From NCBI RefSeq assembly GCF_949987515.2, contig NC_082694.2, positions 60,696,080 through 60,760,079 of the forward strand: DNA of 64,000 bases, read 5' to 3'. How positions within the stretch are numbered: the stretch's first letter is position 1; every line of letters begins with the position of its first letter. Positions 48,502 through 60,354 of the stretch are shown here, in pieces. Source of the DNA: Delphinus delphis. Taxonomy: Eukaryota > Chordata > Mammalia > Artiodactyla > Delphinidae. The notes below the pieces were generated by a model. The model searched no databases. It was not told where the DNA came from and worked only from the letters and a program-made list of their open reading frames with translations. The translations under genes and the position numbers were made by a program.

Positions 48502-50948
48502 CTTCTTCCCATTTCTTGATTGGGTTGTTTGTTTTTTGATATTGGGTTGTATGAGCTGTTTGTATATTTTGTACGTTAAGCCCTTGTCAGTCCCTTCGTT
48601 TGCAAATACTTTCTCCCATTTCATAGGTGGTCCGTTGTTTTGTTGATGGTTTCCTTTGCTATGCAAAAGCTTTTAAGTTTGATTAGGTCCTATTTGTTTA
48701 TTTTTGTTTTTATTTCTGTTGCCTTGATAGATGACTTAAGAAAATGTTGTTACAATTTATGTCAGAGAATGTTTTGCCTGTCTTCTCTTCTAGGATTTTT
48801 ATGGTGTAATGTCTTATATTTAAGTCTTTAAGCCGTTTTGAGTTTATTTTCGTGTGTGGTATGAGGGAGTGTTCTAACTGTATTGGTTTACATGCCGCTG
48901 TCCAGTTTTCCCAGCACCACTTGCTGAAGACACTGTCGTTTTCTCCATTGTATATTCTTGCCTCCTTTGTCAAAGATTAATTGATCATAGGTTTATTTCT
49001 GGGCTCTCTATTCTGTTCCACTGATTCATATGTTTGTTTTTGTGCCGATACCATCCTGTTTTGATTACTGTAGCTTTGTAGTATTGCCTGAAATCTGGAA
49101 GGATTATGTCTCCAACTTTGTTCTTTCTCCTCAGGATTACTTTGGCAATTCTGGGTCTTTCGTGGTTCCATATAAATTTTAAGATTATTTGTTCTAGTTC
49201 TGTGAAAAATGTCATGGGTTATTTGATAGGGGTTGCATTAAATCTGTAGATTGCTTTGGGTACTATGGACATTTTAACTATATTAATTCTTCCAATCTAA
49301 GAGCATGGGATATTTTTCCATTTCCCTGAATCAACTTCAGTTTCATTTATCAATGTTTTATAGTTCTCAGCAGATAAGTCTTTCATCTCCTTGGTTAGGG
49401 TTATTCCTAGGTGGTTTTTTGTTTTTTTGTTTGTTTTGATGCAGGTTTTTTTGATGCAGTTTTTTTTTTTTTTTTTTTTTTTGCTTTGATGGCTGGCCTT
49501 TTTTTTTTGATGCAATTTGAAATGGGATTTTTTTTTTTTTTTTTTTTACTTTCTGATACCTCATTGTTAGTGTAAAGAAATATAACAGATTTCTGTATAT
49601 TAATCTTGTATCCTGCTACCTTGCTGCATTTACTTATCAGTTCTACTAGTTTTTGTGTGGAGTCTTTAGGGTGTTCTATATAAAGTATCATGTCATCTCC
49701 ATATAATGACAGTTTTACCTCTTCCCTTCTGATTTGGGTACCTTTTATTTTTCTTGTCTGATTGCTGTGGCTAGGACTACCAGTGTTGTGTTGAACAGAA
49801 GTGGTGAGAGTGGGTATCTTGTCTTGTTCCAGGTTTTAGTGAGAAGGCTGTCAGCTTTTCATCATTTAGTATTATGTTGGCCGTGAGTTTGTCAAAAATG
49901 GCTTGTATTTTGTTGAAATATGTTCCCTCTATATCCACTTTGGCAAGAGTTTTTGTCATAAATTATGTGGAATTTTATCAAATGCTTATTCTGCATTTAT
50001 TGAGATGATCATGTGATTTTTGTCTCTGCTTTGGTGATGTGGTGTATCACATTGATAGATTTGAAGCATCTTTGTGACCCTGGAATGAATCCAGCTTGAT
50101 CATGGTGTATGATCCTTTTTCTGTGTTGTTGGATTCGGTTTGCTAATATTTTGTTGAGGATTTTTGCATCTATGTTCATCAAAGATATTGGCCTGTAATT
50201 TTCTTTTTTGGTAGTGTCTTTGTCTGGTTTTGGTATCAGGGTGATGATGGCTTCATAGAATGACTTTGGGAGTGTTCCCTCCTCTTCAGTCTTTTGGAAG
50301 AGTTTGAGAAGGATCGGTATAAGTTCTTCTTCGTATGTTTAGTAGAATTCCCCGGGGAAGCCATCTGGTCCTGGACTTTTGTTTGCAGGGAGTTTTTTCA
50401 ATTATAGATTCCATTTCATTTCTAGTGATCAGTTTGTTCAAATTATCTGTTTCTTCTTGATTCAGTTTTGGCAGGCTGTATGATTCTAGAAACTTGTCCA
50501 TTACTTATAGCTTGTCCATTTTTCTGGCATATAAGTGTTCATAATATTTTCTTATGGTATTTTGTATTTCTGTGGTATTGGTTGTTATTTCTCCTCTTTC
50601 ATTTCTTATTTTGCTTATTTGGGTCCTCTCTTGGTGAACTTGGCCAGAGGTTTGTCAGTTTTGTTATCCTTTCAAAAAACTAGCTCTTGGTTTTATTGAT
50701 TTCTCTATTGTTTTGTTTTAATCTCTATTTTATTTATTTTTTCTCTGATCTTTATTACTTCCTTCTGCTGACCTTAGGTTTTCTTTGTTCTTCTTTTTCT
50801 AGTTCTTTTAGGTGGAAGATTAGGTTGTTTAATTGGGATTTTTCTTGTTCTTTGAGGAAGGCCTGTATTGGTATGAACTTCCCTCTGCTTTTGCTGCATC
50901 CCATAGATATTATATGGTTGTGTTTTCATTGTTGTTTTTCTTTCTTTT

Positions 50949-51154
50949 TTTTTTTTTTTTTGCGGTACGCGGGCCTCTCACCGTTGTGGCCTCTCCCGTT
51001 GGCGGAGCATAGGCTCTGGACGCACAGGCTCAGCAGCCATGGCTCACGGGCCCAGCCTCTCTGCGGTATGTGGGATCTTCCCGGGCCAGGGCTCGAACCC
51101 ACGTCCCCTGCATCGGCAGGCGGACTGTCAACCACTGTGCCACCAGGGAAGCCC
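50949..51154 (-). mobile_element. CHR-type SINE, short type, without TSD
   Basis: Antisense copy inside L1. Left L1 flank ends near ATTGTTGTTTTTC (about 50941) and the right flank begins GATCCATTGG (51155). No target duplication is visible, and about 45 bp of L1 expected between these flanks is missing. Confidence 0.9.
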
Positions 51155-51157
51155 GAT

Positions 51158-51243
51158 CCATTGGTTTTTTAGTAGCATGTTGTTTAGTCTCCATTTCAAC
51201 GATTACATGTAGACTAAACAACATGCTACTAAAAAAACAATGG
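51158..51243. repeat. Inverted repeat: 37-bp arms, 12-bp spacer (L1 head-to-head)
   Basis: Left arm 51158-51194 and right arm 51207-51243 are reverse complements at 35 of 37 positions, separated by 12 bp. Both arms are the same L1 ORF2 segment in opposite orientations: the left belongs to the antisense L1, the right opens a sense-oriented L1 piece. Confidence 0.93.
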
Positions 51244-51330
51244 GTCAACAATGAAACCAAAGAGGAAATTTAAAAATGCCTTGAGACAAAGGACAGTGAA
51301 CAACCACAAAGAGAAACAAAAAAAAAACAT
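51207..51330 (+). mobile_element. Sense-oriented L1 ORF2 fragment beyond the inverted repeat
   Basis: It continues from the right arm as sense L1 (AACAATGGGTCAACAATG, then CAAAGAGGAAATTTAAAAAT, GCCTTGAGACAAAGGACAGT), ending in an A-rich stretch at 51321-51330. It covers the same part of L1 as the sequence missing around the neighbouring SINE. Confidence 0.8.
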
Positions 51331-51544
51331 GGATTCTTATTATATTACTTATAAATTGGTATAGCCTCTGTAAAGAGCATTTTGGCAATGTCTAAAAATG
51401 TCAAATATGCATGTTCTTTAACCTAGCAAATCTGCTTCTAGGAAATATCCTACTCATATACTCAAAAGATGGAAAAAAATGTGTATATAAGATTATACAC
51501 TGGGTATTGTTTGTAATAACAAGATTCGAAATAGTAGCTTCAAT

Positions 51545-51740
51545 TCATGTGGCACTCAGAACATATCAGGAGTTCTAAGCTGTTTACACATATTCACTTA
51601 TTTAATTTTCATGACAACCTTACAAAGTAGGTACTATTTTACAAATGGAGAAACTGAAGTTAAATAAGCCAAGGTTGTATAGTTAGTAAGTGAAATGGAT
51701 CAGGATTTGAACTCAAGATTGTTTGGTTTTAGTTTTACTC
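51545..51740 (-). mobile_element. MIR SINE relic, antisense
   Basis: TTTTACAAATGGAGAAACTG, AGCCAAGGTTGTATAGTTAG and GGATTTGAACTCAAG follow the reverse complement of MIR. Confidence 0.8.
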
Positions 51741-52056
51741 CTCAACCCATATCCCATCAGTAGGGAACTGGTAAAATAAAACTATGCAGCTGTTAAAAAA
51801 AAGAATAAAAACGTTCTTTGTATATTGTTATGGAATGATCTCTAAAATATATTGCTAAGTGGAAAAGAAAACAAGACGCAACACTGTTTATAGTATGCCA
51901 CCATTTGTGTAAAATGAGGAAAAGATATGTCCATGTCTGCTAGCTAGGTATAAAATACGTTCAGAAGGATACTGAGAAAACTGGCAATATTGTTGACTAT
52001 GGCAGAGATCACTGGGCAACTAGGGCATAGATTTTGAACTCTACTCTTGTCCTTTT

Positions 52057-52372
52057 TTTAAAAAAAATAAATTTATTTATTTATTTTTGGCTGTGTTGGG
52101 TCTTTGTTGCTGCATGAGGGCTTTCTCTAGTTGACGGTGAGCGGGGGCTACTCTTTGTTGCAGTATGTGGGCTTCTCATTGCTGTGGCTTCTCTTGTTAG
52201 AGAGCACGGTCTCTAGGTGTGCGGGCTTCAGTAGTTGTGGCTTGCGGGCTCTAGAGCGCAGGCTCAATAGTTGTGGCTTGCGGGCTTAGTTGGATCTTCC
52301 CGGACCAGGGATCAAACCCGTGTACCCTGCTTTAGCAGGCGGGTTCTTAATCATGTGGCACCAGGGAAGTCC
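52057..52372 (-). mobile_element. CHR-type SINE, long type, antisense
   Basis: TSD CTCTACTCTTGTCCTTTT (52039-52056) and CTCTACTCTTGTACTTTT (52373-52390), 17 of 18. The body lacks part of the middle compared with the 30942 copy. Confidence 0.93.
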
Positions 52373-53306
52373 CTCTACTCTTGTACTTTTAAAATTTTGA
52401 ACCATGTGAATAAATTGCCTACTAAAAAATAAATAAAATTATATTCTAAAAGAGCATATATTATATCCCAAAGTATAAAATAATTATCCATGAGTCCATA
52501 CTGATATATATATATATAAACTACATTTGGATGAATAAATAAATGGTAAGAAATAGAAAAATCTCCAATACAGAAGAATTCCAAATAATTTATATAGATA
52601 CTCTGCCTTGAAGGACAGGGAACGTAAATTGTCATTTCTTAAGTGTGGGATGTGCATAGTGACTTACTTCTAAAGAGTAGGTATTGGTGGGAGGGGGAAA
52701 TAGCTTTCCAGTGGAGAAACCTGACAAACATAACTTCAGCCAGATCATGAATGTCTACATCAGTGGTTATAAATGATGTTGATGGTAGGTATGCTTGATA
52801 TGATGATATGTTGAGAATGGCACCTTACCTCTGAGGTCTTCTTCCCCCAAACCCGTAACTCCAGTCTAATAATGAGAAAAATTCCAATAATGGGGCATCT
52901 GATGAAACACCTGAACAGTAGTACTCCTCAAAACAGTCAGGGTGCTGAAAACCCTGCAAAATCAGAGAAACTGTCACGGCCAAAAGGGGCCTAAGAAGAT
53001 ACAATGATTAAAGGAAATATGGTATCCTAAATGGGATCCTGGGACAAGAAAAAGACATTGGGTAAAAAAAAAACTAAGGACTTCAGTTAATGATAATGTA
53101 TCAATATTAGTTCATTAAGTATAACAAATGTACCATAGTGAAAATGTTAATAATAGGGGAAATTGGGTATGGAGTGTATGGAAACTCACTGTACTATTGT
53201 CTCAATTTTTCTATAACTCAAACTATTAAAAGTCTATTTTTTTAAAAGAGTATATATAATAAATACACTGAGTAATATAAAAGTAAATTTAAAATTCAGA
53301 TGTCCA

Positions 53307-53513
53307 GGGGCTTCCTTGGTGGCACAGTGGTTGAGAGTCCGCCTGCTGATGCAGGGGACGCGGGTTCGTGCCCCGGTCCAGGAAGATCCCACATGCCGCG
53401 GTGCGGCTGGGCCCGTGAGCCATGGCCGCTGAGCCTGCGCATCCGGAGCCTGTGCTCTGCGACGGGAGAGGCCACAACAGTGAGGGGCCTGTGTACCGCA
53501 AAAAAAAAAAAAA
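53307..53513 (+). mobile_element. CHR-type SINE, short type, sense
   Basis: Full-length with an A tail. Perfect 16-bp TSD AAAATTCAGATGTCCA at 53291-53306 and 53514-53529. Confidence 0.95.
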
Positions 53514-54163
53514 AAAATTCAGATGTCCATGTCCTGTTCCCCAGAGCTTAACCATAATCCTGGGAAGAGAGGCTGAGCATCTTTTGTTTTAAGCATTCTA
53601 GATACTTTCCCTAAGCAACTTTGCTGCAGTCATTTTTGTTACAAATGTTCAAGTGTTTTGTTCATATATACTACAGTAGTACATGATTATGGTCAGTTGA
53701 ATCTGGGTGCAGAACTGCAGAACAGAGGCCAACTGTCAAGTTATACATGGATTTTTGATTGCATAGGGGTCAGCACTCCTAGTGCACACATTGTTCTACC
53801 GTACACAATTTTTTGCTTATTCATTCCTCTTCTTGTTCATCATTCCACTTTTTCATTAAAATTTCTTCCTTCATTAAGAGAGGTATCAGTTTCCAAATAC
53901 TAGGTTTCATATTTGTAACTGAGCTTTGTATTGTGTTGTGAAAGCCTTCTACATTGTTGTTTCTATCACATGTCTGTTGGTAGACATTGCAAAATTGTAT
54001 GAGAAATGTGGGATCAACTCTGCACCTTTAAGGCCCTCGGCCTCTTTCTCCTCCAATGTGTAGTGTATTTTAAAATAAGAAACCAACTCTTGGTGCAACT
54101 CTTCATCCTCATTCGTCAGCTCAATAAAGCAATCAATAATGTTGCTAACTAGAAGAAATGCTA

Positions 54164-54614
54164 GTCTGTCATACAGAGTGAAGTAAATCAGAAAGAGAAA
54201 AACAAATACCGTATGCTAACACATATATATGGAATCTAAGGAAAAAAAAAAAAGGTCATGAAGAACCTAGGGGCAAGACGGGAAGAAAGACACAGACCTA
54301 CTAGAGAATGGACTTGAGGATATGGGGGAGGGAAGGGTAAGCTGTGACAAAGTGAGAGAGTGGCATGGACATATATACACTACCAAACTTAAAATGGATA
54401 GCTAGTGGGAAGCAGCCACATAGCACAGGGAGATTAGGTTGGTGCTTTGTGACCACCTAAAGGGGTGGGATAGGGAGGGTGGGAGGGAGGGAGATGCAAG
54501 AGGGAAGAGATATGGGAACATATGTATATGTATAACTGATTCACTTTGTTATAAAGCAGAAACTAACACACCGCTGTAAAGCAATTATACTCCAATAAAG
54601 GAGTTAAAAAAAAA
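54164..54614 (+). mobile_element. Young 5'-truncated L1 3' end, sense
   Basis: About 450 bp of L1 tail nearly identical to 1-219 over the shared part, with a G-rich run at 54462-54491 and an A tail. TSD AGAAATGCTA at 54154-54163 and 54615-54624. Only 3' UTR and the last bases of ORF2 remain. Confidence 0.93.
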
Positions 54615-55659
54615 AGAAATGCTAATGAACTTTGAAACCAAACTGTCAACCAGTTATTTTATCTTTGATGGCAAAATTGCCTTATGGCCAATTAGTTATG
54701 TGGCAAAAATGATTGCTGCAAAGAGAGGTCTATGGTAAAGATGCTTGGGATGAAAATACCAGATGTGATTTTAAGCTCCATGGATGATTCCAGTGTGTGA
54801 CCAAAGGTGAGACATTGTCTTAGGAAATGGTTCTCTTGCTTGAAAACCAATTTCTGAATTTTTAAAAATCATGAACAGTCAATCCCTATATATTCAAATA
54901 ATTATTAACAGGGTTTTATTTTTCATTTTTTTGTGGGGTTTTTCCTCAGTACAGTTGTTTAGGTTTTTTAAAATGTGTGTTTATGTTTTATTTCCTTGTT
55001 TTCTTCTTTTTAAATGTTTAATATACTCATGCCTCAAGATTCATAATATTTTTAAAGGTTGGCCCCAGTGTTTCCTGATGTTCAGTGACAATATTTAATA
55101 TTCTCTCTGGCTTTTCTTCAGGCCACATTTTCTTTTACTTCATTTTGTGGGGACCTTTGTTTTCAGAGAATTCCTAAATATCCTGCTAAACACACCTGTA
55201 GATCATAATTATGAATAGCAGAAATCTCTTTTTCACAGGCTAGTTATTACATTTCCTCCCCCTTGGAATTCTGTAATTTCTCAATTATATAGATGAATAT
55301 AGTGTGTAAACATTTGCTAGAAAGTTACTTTATTCCTTATCATCACTGAAGACTTCCCAGCTTGGTACACAAATGCTTATTTTAAATAAATATTCTTAAT
55401 ACTCCCTATAATTCTTTTTGTTTGCTCTTTAGTCTCTTAATAATGCTAATATGACTTCATTGGGTCATGTGTTTATCAAGATTATTTTATCTGTATTTTT
55501 TCTAAGACATAAATTTTTTATTTTAATATTTTTCCTCTCTCATTGATGTGTTTATTTAGTTATTTAGTTATGGGGACTTTTAGTTTGGTCAAAACAGTAT
55601 AAGTGATCCATATAATTTACCAGAAGTAGTTTCTAGAGGGCAGTGTTCCTTGTTGTCTT

Positions 55660-56440
55660 GCTTTCCATCTTCTTACGGTAAAATCCAGACCCTGATACCT
55701 CTTTCCTGACCGATAGCTTCTGCCTTCTATTTAGGAGCTTGCTCTGTCTCTTCTTGTTCCAGTTCCTGCTACACAGTGCTATCAGCATTATCCCTTTAAA
55801 ATACAGATTTGATCATGTTACTGCCTTGCTCTGGAACCCCTTGTCTCTCCCCCTTTGGATATAGAATAATATAAACCACTAGTGTTTCTTGATCATAGTG
55901 GTTAGTTTTTTATAAACATCAAGTAATTTAATTTTGATAAGAACCATTTAAAGTTAATATTCCTGTTGATCGTTGAGAGGTTAAGCAGCTTATGTAAGGT
56001 GCTGTAGTTGGTAGGTTGCAAAGCTTGGACCCAGCTCTGTTGATTCCAGGCTTCTCTGTTTGTATGGTCCCTGTTGGGCTCCTGTGTACTTTTTTGCCTT
56101 CTTTCTACCCACCCACTTCATTCTCCAATCGTATGGGTCCACTGACTTACCTTCTCTCATTTACCTTGTACTTTCTCAATGATGACCCTTTCACTTTCAC
56201 TTTCTACCCATGGAAACCTTGCTTCTCTTTATGATTCTGCTCAAATATCACTGTTGAAGTGATTGTCTACATTCCCAGTTAAAGTTTTCATTCCCTCTTC
56301 TAGAATTTTATTTTTCATTCTTGGCATTTCTCTTATCATGTTATATATTTGTTTTATTTCTCTTTTTACTAGATTGTAAGCCCCTGGAAGGCAAAGACTG
56401 ACTGTCTTACCTTTACAAACCATAGGGCCTTACACTTAGA
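55660..56440 (+). mobile_element. MIR (antisense) and L2-like relics
   Basis: L2-like text on both sides (CAGATTTGATCATGTTACTG at 55805; AGATTGTAAGCCCCTGGAAG at about 56372) with an antisense MIR-like block at 55905-56050 (GTTGAGAGGTTAAGCAGC). Family calls are approximate. Confidence 0.55.
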
Positions 56441-57826
56441 GGATGTGAATTTTTTAAAAAGTGAATTTTTTAAATGAGGTTTATTCATACAAATATTTTG
56501 TTAGAGATTTTGTAAAGATAGAATGTGAAATCCTTTTTATTAATCCTTAAGAATTATTGCAGCTAAGTTATGGGGATGTTTTACTTCCCATTAGATGTTT
56601 TCTAATTTAATAATAACTAAATCAAACTTAATAACATTTCAATTTTAAATTAAAATTTAATGAAAATAATTTTGATTCTATATTTTTACTCTTTTCAAAG
56701 GAAAATTTTTAAGCTGTTAGAGATATGTTTAAAGCATATTATGAGGTTTTATAAAATGTTGGTAACTCAAATATTTGAAAAGAGAATGAGCATTATAAAA
56801 AATCTAAATATTTCTGCACTTTTTCATTATTTACTCGGTAGGTTTTTTAAAATGCAAATAAACTTTAAAATTTCTAATTAAGTCATTATTTTCAATTCTT
56901 AAAAATTCAACTTTTTCCCAAAAAATTGAGACTCTTTTAGAGATACATGTAAGAATTTTTAATGGGAAAATTAAGGTCACAAAATAAGATGAAGCTAGGT
57001 TGGTATCTGCACCTAAAACATATGCCATAAGATCCTAGACTAATGTTAGAATTAGGCTACAAATTAGGCTTGGCGTTTTGCAGTGGGCAAAGTAAACAAG
57101 AAAACATGATTAGTTACATGATCAAATTGTTCATATTATAAAACCAACCAGAGAAATTTCTTTTATGGGCCCTCACAAAGAAGGGCTACTATATGAAGTA
57201 GGTGAACCATCCTCAGCAACATCCCTGCAAAAATGCGTTTACAGTTTCGTGTGACAGATATATATCAGGCTGTTCAGTGCAGGACAGTGACATACTGTAT
57301 AGTGCGTTAAAGGATATTCTGTGAGGAGTCAAAATAAATCAGTGAGAGTATACAGTTTTGAAATCAGCTAAAGAAATTAGAACTGTCTGCAGCAGCATTT
57401 TGCAAGGTACTGATAGTTTAGAAAATGGTCTTTTTAAAAATTGTTTTAAAAAATTAAAGTTATTTTGTAAGGCAAGTGCTTAAAGTTGTCTCTTAAACAA
57501 CTTTAGTAACTATAAAACATTTTAGACTCACATCTTCATATTTTAGTCCTTGGTATACTAATCCCCAAAGTGTCTCAGTAATGTAGTCACAAAATGTAGA
57601 AGCCTTGAAATATTTACACAAAGGGCATATGTCAACAGATCTGTAAGTCCTGCTCTGGGCAAAGATTTTTTGAAAAGAAAGCTACCATAAAGAATCATGT
57701 ATTTGTAATTACAGTGAGTATATTAAAAAAAATATTAGATAAATGCTAGGAATTATAGGTCCATTTGGCAGAAATGTAGGAATTGGTACTCCTGTGACTG
57801 TAGTTTGGGAATTATTGATCTTCTAC

Positions 57827-58035
57827 CAGCACTATTCAATAGAATTTACTGTGATGATGGAAGTGTTCTGTATCTCCACTGTCCAGAATGGTAGCCAGTA
57901 GCTGAGGTGGTGATTGAGCACATGGAATGTGGCTAGAGTGACTGAGGAACTAAACTTTTAATTTTATTTAACTTTAACTCAATTTAAATAACTGCATGTG
58001 GCTGGTAGCTAACTGTATGGGAAGCTCAGTTCTAG
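57827..58035 (+). mobile_element. hAT-Charlie MITE (MER58-like)
   Basis: It follows the known element from CAGCACTATTCAATAGAATT through GATGGAAGTGTTCTGTATCT, GTGGCTAGAGTGACTGAGGA and CTGCATGTGGCTGGTAGC. The subfamily name is from memory. Confidence 0.7.
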
Positions 58036-58368
58036 AGGACAGGAAAGACTGCTTATCTTTCAGGCTTTGTAAGAGAAGCACTAAGTTCAAGATTGTATTC
58101 TCCATCAGTAACTGAATAAAGAAATTCTGTACTTCTAAGAAACACATGTTTTAAGATAATCAACGATTATTTATATTGCTTACTTTTATATTTTTGAACT
58201 TGAGAATTAACCAGGATGCACATGGTTGATCTTTTTGGATATTAATAGAATTGTTAGCAAATAGTGTTAGGCTAAAAACTACATTTAAAATTATTTTATA
58301 AGGTTGAAACATTTACTTATACAATTAGAAAGCTGTAGGTATACTGATATAGGACCGTTTTCCTGCAG

Positions 58369-58507
58369 TTTCCAGAGTGTGGATTCTTTGGCATGTATGA
58401 CAAAATTCTTCTCTTTCGCCATGACATGAACTCAGAAAATATTTTGCAGCTGATTACCTCAGCAGAAGAAATACATGAAGGAGACCTAGTAGAAGTTGTT
58501 CTTTCAG
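58369..58507 (+). CDS. PRKD3: PRKD3 exon 3: residues 97-142, second half of ubiquitin-like domain
   Basis: 139 bp, entered in phase 0 after the acceptor TTTTCCTGCAG and left in phase 1 at the donor TCAG|GTAAGT. It encodes [20 protein letters not shown] followed by [20 protein letters not shown] and VEVVLS, continuous with exon 2 and strongly PRKD3-like. In the PKD family this region folds as a ubiquitin-like domain reported to promote dimerisation and trans-activation. It is intact here. The neighbouring introns are 29.3 kb and 1.5 kb. Confidence 0.97.
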
Positions 58508-60040
58508 GTAAGTAAATAGTTTATTTTGTTGCCTTTCTTTTCAACGAGCCTTATTTTTTGCATTTAACTAAATGCTGTGTTCAATTATACTTTGTACTAC
58601 AGTTGCTTACTTCTTTCATCTGTAATAATGGTTACTATGTGATTTTTACTTTCAGGAAGGTTATATCACAGATGAGAAAGTAGGAAAATAAGCCCTGAAT
58701 TACTTATTTGAGTGTTACTAAGCTAAGGGAATTATCAGTTGAACCAGAAGAGGAATATGTTCATCTCTTGAGTCAAAGAAATAAAACAATTACACTGAAA
58801 TTCTGGTCCCTTTCCCCGTTTCTTTGAAGAGCATAGAAGAGAATTAGGGTTCAGAAAAGAAAATGAGAAAAAAAGGAGAAATAATGAAGATTTAGAAGAG
58901 GAAACTGCAATATTGGTTGATTCCATGACTTAAATAATGCTCCTTCTCTTTTTGTTCTCTGTGGACATTTTCTTATTCTCTCCTTTCCTCTCTCACCCAT
59001 TCTTGCCATCCATTGTCTTTAGCTCCTGCTATTATCTCATCCAACAAGTGGGCAGGATTGTTAGTGAGAAGTGTAAAGGAACAAAGAATATATATAGTAG
59101 GCCTGCAAAACTTCTTGTTTGGCAGCAAAGGAAAGACGGAGGAAGAGAGGAGAAGGGGAGGGAGGAAAGGAAAAAAATGGAAGAGAAAGAAAGGAAGAAA
59201 AGCCAGTCAAGAGTCCAGAGTCCTGCCACCATTTTTTTTCCTCTTCCCAAATTCATATTTGCAGCTTGTTCTTGAGATCCTCTCTGACTATCACCTTTCC
59301 TTATTAGTCTCTTATCCTTCCCATTCATCTTCTCTGCCACAACCCCAAATTCTATACACATCGCAATCCTTGTCTTTCTTTTCACTCCAGAGGGGCTTCA
59401 CTCCCGGTCCTCCCTGGAGGTCATGCTCACATCTATTCCTCTCTTGCCCTGGACCCTACATCAGGCCACGGGGATATCCACTAATGACTTGCAGGTAGTG
59501 TTGAGAGGATGTCTGATGGTGGTTCCGTCTGCTGCTGTTGGCTTGCCCACAAAGGGGAGAAGAGTCTCTTTATCCTAACCACTAGGACTCTGGAGAACAG
59601 AGTGTATCCTGGGATCCTAAATTAGAACTGAGTGTGTTTCCCACAGAAACATTGCTATAACTTAATGTTAAGTTCTGCAATTTTTTTTTAACTTTAGTGT
59701 TCTATTTCCCAGTACATTATAAGTTAAATAGTTTTAACTAGCTAAAATAAATCTTGACAATTATTTGCAATGTTACCACTCCGAGAAAATGCTTTTGGAG
59801 GTCAAAATACCTACCTATAGACCTACTTTTGGAGCTCAAATTATTTGAATTTGGTGAAGTTCCTAAAATAGAGTTTGAAAACCACAATATTAGCTGCTGA
59901 AAATAATTTATTTTTATGGTCAGATGAAACTTTCAGAAAAAAAGATTCTGTGTACTTTGACAAATGAATATGGTCAATGTTCTTAATCTCATCACAATTA
60001 CAAGTACCGGGTTTATTTGAATATTTTTCTTTTTTAAAAG
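58508..60040 (+). other. PRKD3: PRKD3 intron 3
   Basis: 1533 bp. No repeat family recognised with confidence. It contains a nearly pure purine tract at about 59125-59201 (two pyrimidines) and a CT-rich stretch at 58940-59035. The open frames at 58937-59498 are composition-driven and lack a domain. Confidence 0.85.
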
Positions 60041-60172
60041 CTTTGGCCACAGTAGAAGACTTTCAGATTCGTCCACATACTCTCTATGTACATTCTTACA
60101 AAGCTCCTACTTTTTGTGATTACTGTGGTGAGATGCTCTGGGGATTGGTACGTCAGGGACTGAAATGTGAAG
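60041..60172 (+). CDS. PRKD3: PRKD3 exon 4: residues 143-187, first part of C1a zinc finger
   Basis: 132 bp, acceptor TTTTTTAAAAG (TTTTCTTTTTT tract), donor GAAG|GTATGT, phase 1 on both sides. It encodes [20 protein letters not shown], then [20 protein letters not shown] and LKCE. The C1 (phorbol ester/diacylglycerol-binding) zinc ligands begin here with His155, Cys168, Cys171 and Cys185, spaced H-X12-C-X2-C-X13-C as in typical C1 domains. The QG motif of diacylglycerol-responsive C1 domains is present (VRQGLKC). The first C1 domain helps recruit PKD to diacylglycerol-rich membranes such as the trans-Golgi. Confidence 0.97.
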
Positions 60173-60354
60173 GTATGTGTTCAAAATTTTTGTTTCATTT
60201 GAAATAGGATTTCACATTTGCGTTCAGTAATCATCAATGAAAAAACAAGATCATTGGTAGTGACTAGGTAGTACCCAAGGTTTAGAATTGGAGAGGTATG
60301 GTTATCCTGTATTAGAATTACCAGGGGGTGGGATGCGGGTGCACATTTCTGATT

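Larger units (their letters stand above)
47024..51206 (-). mobile_element. Antisense L1 cluster with nested L1 and SINEs
   Basis: An antisense L1 running from its poly(A) (T run 47024-47043) through the 3' UTR (47050-47400) and ORF2 to about 51206, with insertions at 47572-47745, 48136-48501 and 50949-51154. Minus-strand translations show reverse-transcriptase-family C-terminal parts: [20 protein letters not shown] and [20 protein letters not shown] (48710-48973), then [20 protein letters not shown] (48985-49215). Frames are broken by stops and homopolymer runs. No element is intact. Confidence 0.88.
51331..53258 (+). mobile_element. Ancient L1 (L1M-like) in sense, with MIR and SINE inserts
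   Basis: Old L1 3' half: ORF2-end-like pieces at 51340-51540 and 51760-52035, then a long 3' UTR at 52400-53258 (GGAGAAACCTGACAAACATA, GAGAATGGCACCTTACCTCT, then AACTCACTGTACTATTGTCT). An antisense MIR sits at about 51545-51740 and a long CHR SINE at 52057-52372. Confidence 0.72.
29027..58368 (+). other. PRKD3: PRKD3 intron 2 (29.3 kb), repeat-rich
   Basis: Bounded by the donor GTACTG at 29027 and the acceptor TTTTCCTGCAG ending at 58368. It holds the two L1/SINE clusters and other repeats listed separately. Stretches without any recognised element are about 29027-30715, 38640-39600, 40790-41426, 41906-44390 (weak L2-like traces near 42190-42320 and 44060-44150), 44720-45450, 45671-46367, 53530-54150, 54625-55650 and 56445-57820. 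None shows a convincing exon. Confidence 0.85.

Noticed and set aside
48710..50501. L1 ORF2-like reading frames as a host gene
   Set aside because: They are fragments of an antisense L1 broken by stops, frameshifts and SINEs.
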